A stretch of 64,000 nucleotides of DNA, taken from NCBI GenBank assembly GCA_023512835.1, contig CM042091.1, forward strand, positions 46,338,284 through 46,402,283. The letters run 5' to 3'. Positions 59,240-64,000 of the stretch are shown here, piece after piece; the stretch's first letter is position 1; each line of letters starts with the position of its first letter. Origin of the DNA: Taxillus chinensis (lineage: Eukaryota > Streptophyta > Magnoliopsida > Santalales > Loranthaceae). The notes beneath the pieces were generated by a model. It searched no databases, had not been told where the DNA came from, and saw only the letters and a list, made by a program, of their open reading frames with translations. The translations under genes were made by a program, and so were the position numbers.

Positions 59240-59770
59240 GTAAAAATAAGGTAAGATAAGACAGGCCAATTTTGGCATTGATGTTAGAAAGCTGTTTTTG
59301 CTTATTTTATAAGCAAAAAATAAGCAAAAACATTAAAAGGTAATTGGTAAACTTTAAAAAAACTATCTATAATTTTTTTTGCTTTTTCATGATGAAAAGC
59401 AAAAACAATTAAGAATTGCTTTTAAAAGTTACTTTTTTTTTAGAAACAGTTTCTAATACTAACCCTTTATTCTTCGTCTTCTATAGCTGCTATTGATCGA
59501 TCTCATGGGAGGTGGGGGCCTTGGGCGGCAGGCTTGGGGGGATTGAGCGACAAGCTTGAGCGGTGAGGAAGGGGGCTTCGGGGGGGGGGGGGGGTCGCCC
59601 AACCGTGGACGGAGCAAGGGAGGGGAGTTTGCGTCCACCAACAATGATTGCAGGGATAATTTTGCATGAAGGCAGCCATGGTTAAGCGGTTCCCCATTTC
59701 ACACTTAAATTTTGAAATCCAAAAAAATATAAAGTAAGAAGTTTAATATACATTTGACTTCCCATAGAAA
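59240..59770. repeat. Hairpin-bearing repeat with G-rich core
   Basis: It contains a perfect 15-bp inverted repeat (59294-59308 and 59317-59331; GTTTTTGCTTATTTT with complement) separated by 8 bases. Further right is a GC-rich core with a run of about 14 G near 59580. It resembles a MITE in layout, but its ends were not defined. Confidence 0.4.
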
Positions 59771-59919
59771 TAGCTTATTGTGAGAATTGAAAATAATTCC
59801 TCTATTGAGTAATTAAAAACACTTACAACCAACTTACTTTACACAGAACGCAAAATAAATCTTCAGAAAATATGGTCTACAGCAAAGCCTTCAGAGATGG
59901 GGCAATACATTCTTACATC

Positions 59920-60227
59920 TTACATCACCTTCTTGCCTGCAACATCCACGTCCTCAGCAACGGGGTCACGGAGAGTTCCAAACATCCAATCCATCCATAT
60001 TGTGTAGTGGCCGTAATTATGACGGTATGTTGTGTGGTGAATGGTGTGGTAGCCAGCGCCCATCACAGGCCAAAGTTTACCATGGATGCAATCGTGAATA
60101 TTTGCTGTCCATATTGCCTCCAAGAACAGAAGGCCTATGTGTGTTGTGAAATGAGTTGGCACCAAGAATAGTGCAATAACGTGCGGTATTGCCTGCAGTA
60201 TCCCATCTAAAGGGTGGAAAGCCAAAC
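59920..60227 (-). CDS. STE1: Sterol C-5(6) desaturase, last exon only
   Basis: The exon begins after an AG acceptor at 60228 in phase 1 and ends at a TAA, giving about 102 residues. The sequence '[15 protein letters not shown]', '[20 protein letters not shown]' and '[20 protein letters not shown]' matches the C-terminal part of plant delta-7-sterol C-5 desaturase (STE1/DWF7), an endoplasmic-reticulum di-iron enzyme in sterol and brassinosteroid synthesis. The HxxHH histidine box (HTIHH) is present. The upstream exons, with the other histidine boxes, were not found in the 3.8 kb to the window end. They may lie beyond it, or this may be an orphan copy. The reading frame itself is undamaged. Confidence 0.85.
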
Positions 60228-63200
60228 CTGAAAAATGGATTACAGGTAATGCTGCTCAGCCATAGAATTGAACAGGGTGCCATGGATGCAATATAACAGG
60301 AGGCCTGGGTTGCATAAAAGTTTTGCTGTTGTTTTAAATATGAGCACCGTTTTTTCTTGCTTCCTGTAACTCAGCCAAGCTTTCAGAATTCATTGATGTA
60401 TCACTGAGCAGCCATTATGGACTATGCACAGCATCACATTAAATGACATGCTTCAATTATCATTGCATTGGATGGATTTTCCTATATGAATACCAAATCC
60501 CGGAGAATTCATGAACGTATCTACAAACATTGTGACTTATTATTGAACGTGAATCATGTGATAACCTATCAGTATCAGCAATAGTACATGTCATCATCTC
60601 CGATATAGGTAAATATGAGAAGTAGAATGAAAACCAAACAGGAATTCCGAACTTTTTGTTAAAAGCATCTGATTGAGTGCTGCCAGTAGGAGGACGACAT
60701 GCTTCAATAATTATTGCATTGGATTTTCCTATATGAGCAGCAAATCTTGGAGAACTTATGTGGACATATATACAATTATTGTGACTTATGAATGTGATAA
60801 CCTATTAGAAACAGCCATCATCTCAGATATAAGTTAATATGAATAGTAAAATGAAAACAAAAAAGAAATTCTGAATTTTGGTTAAATACATACGGTTGGA
60901 GGTTGTCCATGGGCGATTAATTAATGTGTAACCTATCAGAAACAGCCATCATCTCATAAGTAAATATGAATAGTAAAATAAAAATAAAAACAGGAATTCT
61001 GAAGTTTGGTTAAATGCATATGGTTGTCCATGAGTGGTTAATCCCAATTCAAGGCTGTCTGCTCAAATTTGCTCCCATGGAGGATGACACAAGGGAAATG
61101 ATTGAACACACTGAGAACAAAGAAAATACAATCTACATTGTCTAGTTGCTCTATTTTACATCATGCGTAATTACTCGTGGAGACTTAACAGGTGAAAACA
61201 TAGTCAAACTCTCGAAAACCAAATTATAAACTTCAAATAACAAGCCCTCTCTTTACAATACAATTCCCCAATTCAGAGAATGAAGCATTAGTCACTTCAT
61301 TATGTCCAAACATGGAAGAATTGTGAATTCACCCCAACCCCTAATTGAATCATGCCAAAAACATCGATACTGAATTAGATGCATTATTATGAAACCAAAA
61401 CTACAGATAACTCTACTTCCAACACTGCAAGTCAAGCTAAAGCTTATAAAAACATTTCAATTTCTTATAAAATTTGTCTTACTAGGAAAAGAATGAATAA
61501 CACTACCTTAAATTCTCACTATTTACATTTGAAATATAAGTCTCAATTGAGATGTCCTGGGAACAATTGATTCCTTCTCTTCACAATGTTCTTCAAAACT
61601 TAACTTTTATGAATAATTCAATAGTACATCACAACATGAAGTATGCTCAATGGATGCATAAACTTGAGGTACCTCTATCACAACCATGAGGCTCCACATG
61701 GTGCCTCCAAAATGGTAATGAGCCTAACTAGCCCTAACGTGATAACGTTTATCAAACAAATTATCCACATGGACAATCTCATCAAGCTAGACTCTAAAAT
61801 CAAAGAACATCATAGATTCCACAAAACACTGCATAGTTCCCCCCTTACCAATGTGGTGGAAAAATAAATGATTAGATGAGATTTTGGAGATCGAATTTTT
61901 TTGAGATAAAAAAAAATATTAATAATAGAAGAAAATTGAAATTAGATATTTTTATCTAAGGTATAATTATAAAAAATATTTAAAAAAGAATAATAATTAA
62001 AATTTTTTAAAATTATTATATTTTTAATTTCTTGATAATGAAAATAATCTTTTTTAGATAATGATATTTTATTAAGATTTAAAAAAAATTGTTGGTGATT
62101 TTTGTTAATGATTTATGAATGATTTAGTGGAGATAGAGGTTCTATAAAAGAAAATTTATGGGCTGTTGGGTTACCTGTTTTGAAAACCTAATTTTTAAGT
62201 TTTTTTCTATTTTCAAACTCAAATTTAATTATTTTTTTGGATCGAATTTATTTTTAAAAAACTCACCTTCCTCTACTTTGTTACTCAAGACCATTGATTA
62301 TATTTTTACCATTTTTATGGAGTTCAAATTTTAAAAAATTATTCTTTCTAAAACACATTCTTTTTTACTAAACATAATTTGTTTTCAAAATTAAAATTTA
62401 AACTTCAATTCCAATAAAAATTCAATTCACAAAACTAAAACACAAAAACGAAAACATGTACAAAACATTCCCTTAGAAATTTGAGAACAAAAGTGAAGAT
62501 TCAAAAGCATGGCGTCTCATTAAAAATGGAGTAATCAAGTCCCAATTTCAGAAAATACAGGAACCATAAAAAATTGAAATCCTCCAAAGAACAAAGAAGT
62601 AGTTCTTAAATTATAAGGGGCATAATCAATAATTCTGAAACTTAGACACCAATGAAATTTTAGAAACTTTAATGTGTATATATATATAACCCCATCCAAA
62701 AGAAAAGGCACGAATGCAAAAGAAGAATCAAATAGCAACTCAACAGTGCCAATAAGTTTAATAAAAAAGTGTCGAATTTCCTTCTTTCCTTATTAATACA
62801 CATACACTAATCCTGAATAAAGGATAGGAGATGCCATAGCAGGGAAATCTCAGATATAGTAGAATGAATCACACCTGGATTTTATTTCATTTACATAAAT
62901 AATATATAAAGAAAGACTACCTTTGAAAAATAAAGTGGCATTCTGTGGATGGCTTCAAAACCCTCTTTTGGAAAACCCTGGGTATTGGGTGATGGCTTTG
63001 ATACCATGAGAAAGAAAGAAGAACGGAATTTAATGCATTATTATGAAACCAATAATGCAAATATATAGGCCCTAACAACAGATACTACAGGCCATGGGCA
63101 TGACGCCTGATAACTCAAAACTTCCAACAATTAAAACCTACATCTGCAATGGTCTTTTCAAACTTACATGAAGAAGGCAAGAGAAAAGAGGGAAGAAATA
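60228..63200. other. Presumed intron or upstream DNA of the sterol desaturase, no exon found
   Basis: No second desaturase exon or other gene was recognised on either strand. The DNA is AT-rich with three imperfect tandem copies of a roughly 230-bp unit (60440-61050) and simple A/T-rich tracts. Confidence 0.5.
60440..61050. repeat. Imperfect tandem repeat, unit about 230 bp, two and a half copies
   Basis: The units begin near 60450, 60703 and 60931 (the last partial). They share, in order, 'ATTGCATTGGAT', 'TTTTCCTATATGA', 'TTGTGACTTAT', 'GATAACCTAT(C/T)AG', 'ATCATCTC', 'GGAATTC(C/T)GAA' and 'GTTAAA' words. Confidence 0.8.
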
Positions 63201-63204
63201 AAGA

Positions 63205-63549
63205 CTAGAAACACTTCAAATTTTCTTTCCCACTGTAAACATGAAGGTCCCAAGTTCCCAAAGCTGGACAATGACAGGTTACATGGGGGCATGTCAAGGA
63301 TATGGAAACTGCACGCTCGGGCCAATGAGAAGAAAGTAGCCATTTAAATTTATGATTGACTAGTATCAATGGGGAATAATTTTGGCCAGATAAAAATTTA
63401 GGGAGAAAATGTGTCACTGCATCATTATCCTTTGAAATATCTTCATCCCTCCATTGCCTTTCAACCATATTTTTAAAGTGTCTGCCATAAAATGTCACTT
63501 CAGTGTGAGCTTTTACTGAAGCTCTGTCAAAATTTGTAAACGTGTGCAA
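63205..63549 (-). other. Unassigned open frame of 114 codons
   Basis: The frame opens at a methionine and contains 'TNFDRASVKAHTEVTFYG', with a composition more like a real protein than neighbouring frames, but I cannot place it in a family and no splice partners are evident. It lies beside a LINE tail and may be a gene fragment, part of a repeat, or chance. Confidence 0.25.
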
Positions 63550-63559
63550 ACCAAAGGAA

Positions 63560-63935
63560 AAGAAAATGATTTAAAGCTTTTTGCAGTCCCGCAGAAGATC
63601 AGGGGAGTGGAGAGATCATCTTCTGTCACTGATGGCCGTCACAGTTCAGGTTTTGTTTGCTATGTTGTATGTGTCATGGGGCCAAAGTTAGTGGCATGGA
63701 AAGTGTGAGGGAAGTGGCTATTAGGCACAATTCCACTGCTTTTTTTAGGTGTTGTGGAGGGAACGGAACAAAGTGTTTCAAAGTATCGAGAGTGAGATTC
63801 CACAGTTGAAAGGGACATTATGAGCTTTGTTATAATAGACATTGATGCCTGTTGTAAAGTCAGTTGTAAACTCTTGCCACCTTCTTGATGGTCTTATTAA
63901 CTATTAATAATATACTTCTTTTTTTATTAAAAGAA
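63560..63935 (+). mobile_element. L1-type LINE 3'-end fragment
   Basis: It encodes a degraded terminal segment like 'RNKVFQSIESEIPQLKGTL', followed by a 3' region ending 'CTTCTTGATGGTCTTATTAA' and a T-rich tail. It is related to the fragments at 33540 and 43380. Confidence 0.65.
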
Positions 63936-63944
63936 AAATAGAGC

Positions 63945-64000
63945 ATCATTTGTTCAAATGGAAGTGTTTACTTGGCTCACTTTGGTTAGAGCACCCTTTT
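63945..64000 (+). mobile_element. LINE fragment running off the window
   Basis: It matches the start of the fragment at 31370: 'GAGCATCATTTG', '(T/C)GGAAG(T/C)GTGTTTAC' and a 'CTTTGGTTAGAG' block. The window ends inside it. Confidence 0.6.

Overview
This is nuclear DNA from a flowering plant, most likely a dicot. It is AT-rich, its genes are split by many introns, and the space between them is packed with plant-type retrotransposons, hAT and PIF/Harbinger remnants and microsatellites. I cannot name the species. No rRNA, tRNA or CRISPR feature was seen, and I found no clearly new multi-gene system. The notable content is gene duplication, gene conversion and nested transposons.

Left arm (1-15.4 kb): a tandem family of PLS-class pentatricopeptide repeat (PPR) genes on the + strand. 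It has a decayed fragment (3.1-3.6 kb), a copy with a broken C-terminus (7181-9049) and a full-length copy (12864-14891). The two long copies share homologous 5' and 3' flanks, and a 360-bp stretch is identical between them although the rest of the genes has diverged.

Centre (17.9-36.2 kb): one gene on the - strand, a chloroplast group II intron splicing factor of the CRS1 type with three CRM domains. It could be assembled from eight exons. Intron 1 (4.3 kb) holds LINE remnants. Intron 5 (9.8 kb) holds an RTE-type LINE relic and a Copia element with an ATATT target duplication. That Copia is interrupted by a hAT-type element and by a Tourist-like element, and the Tourist-like element carries a small LTR element of its own.

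Middle right (36.2-44.9 kb): no genes. There is a long LTR apparently inside an older LTR, a short G-box-rich repeat and a nested pair of MITEs.

Right (44.9-51.7 kb): a 12-exon TAF6 gene (+ strand; TFIID/SAGA subunit) convergent with an intronless EF-hand gene (- strand). Between them lies a degraded copy of the TAF6 3' end.

Far right (51.7-64 kb): a three-LTR tandem TRIM element, direct repeats, a relic of an AHL (AT-hook) PPC domain, a PIF/Harbinger transposase fragment, the last exon of a sterol C-5 desaturase gene whose other exons must lie beyond the window or be lost, and LINE tails.

The three well-supported genes (CRS1, TAF6, EF-hand) and the PPR genes have no evident shared pathway, although CRS1 and PPR proteins both act in organelle RNA processing.
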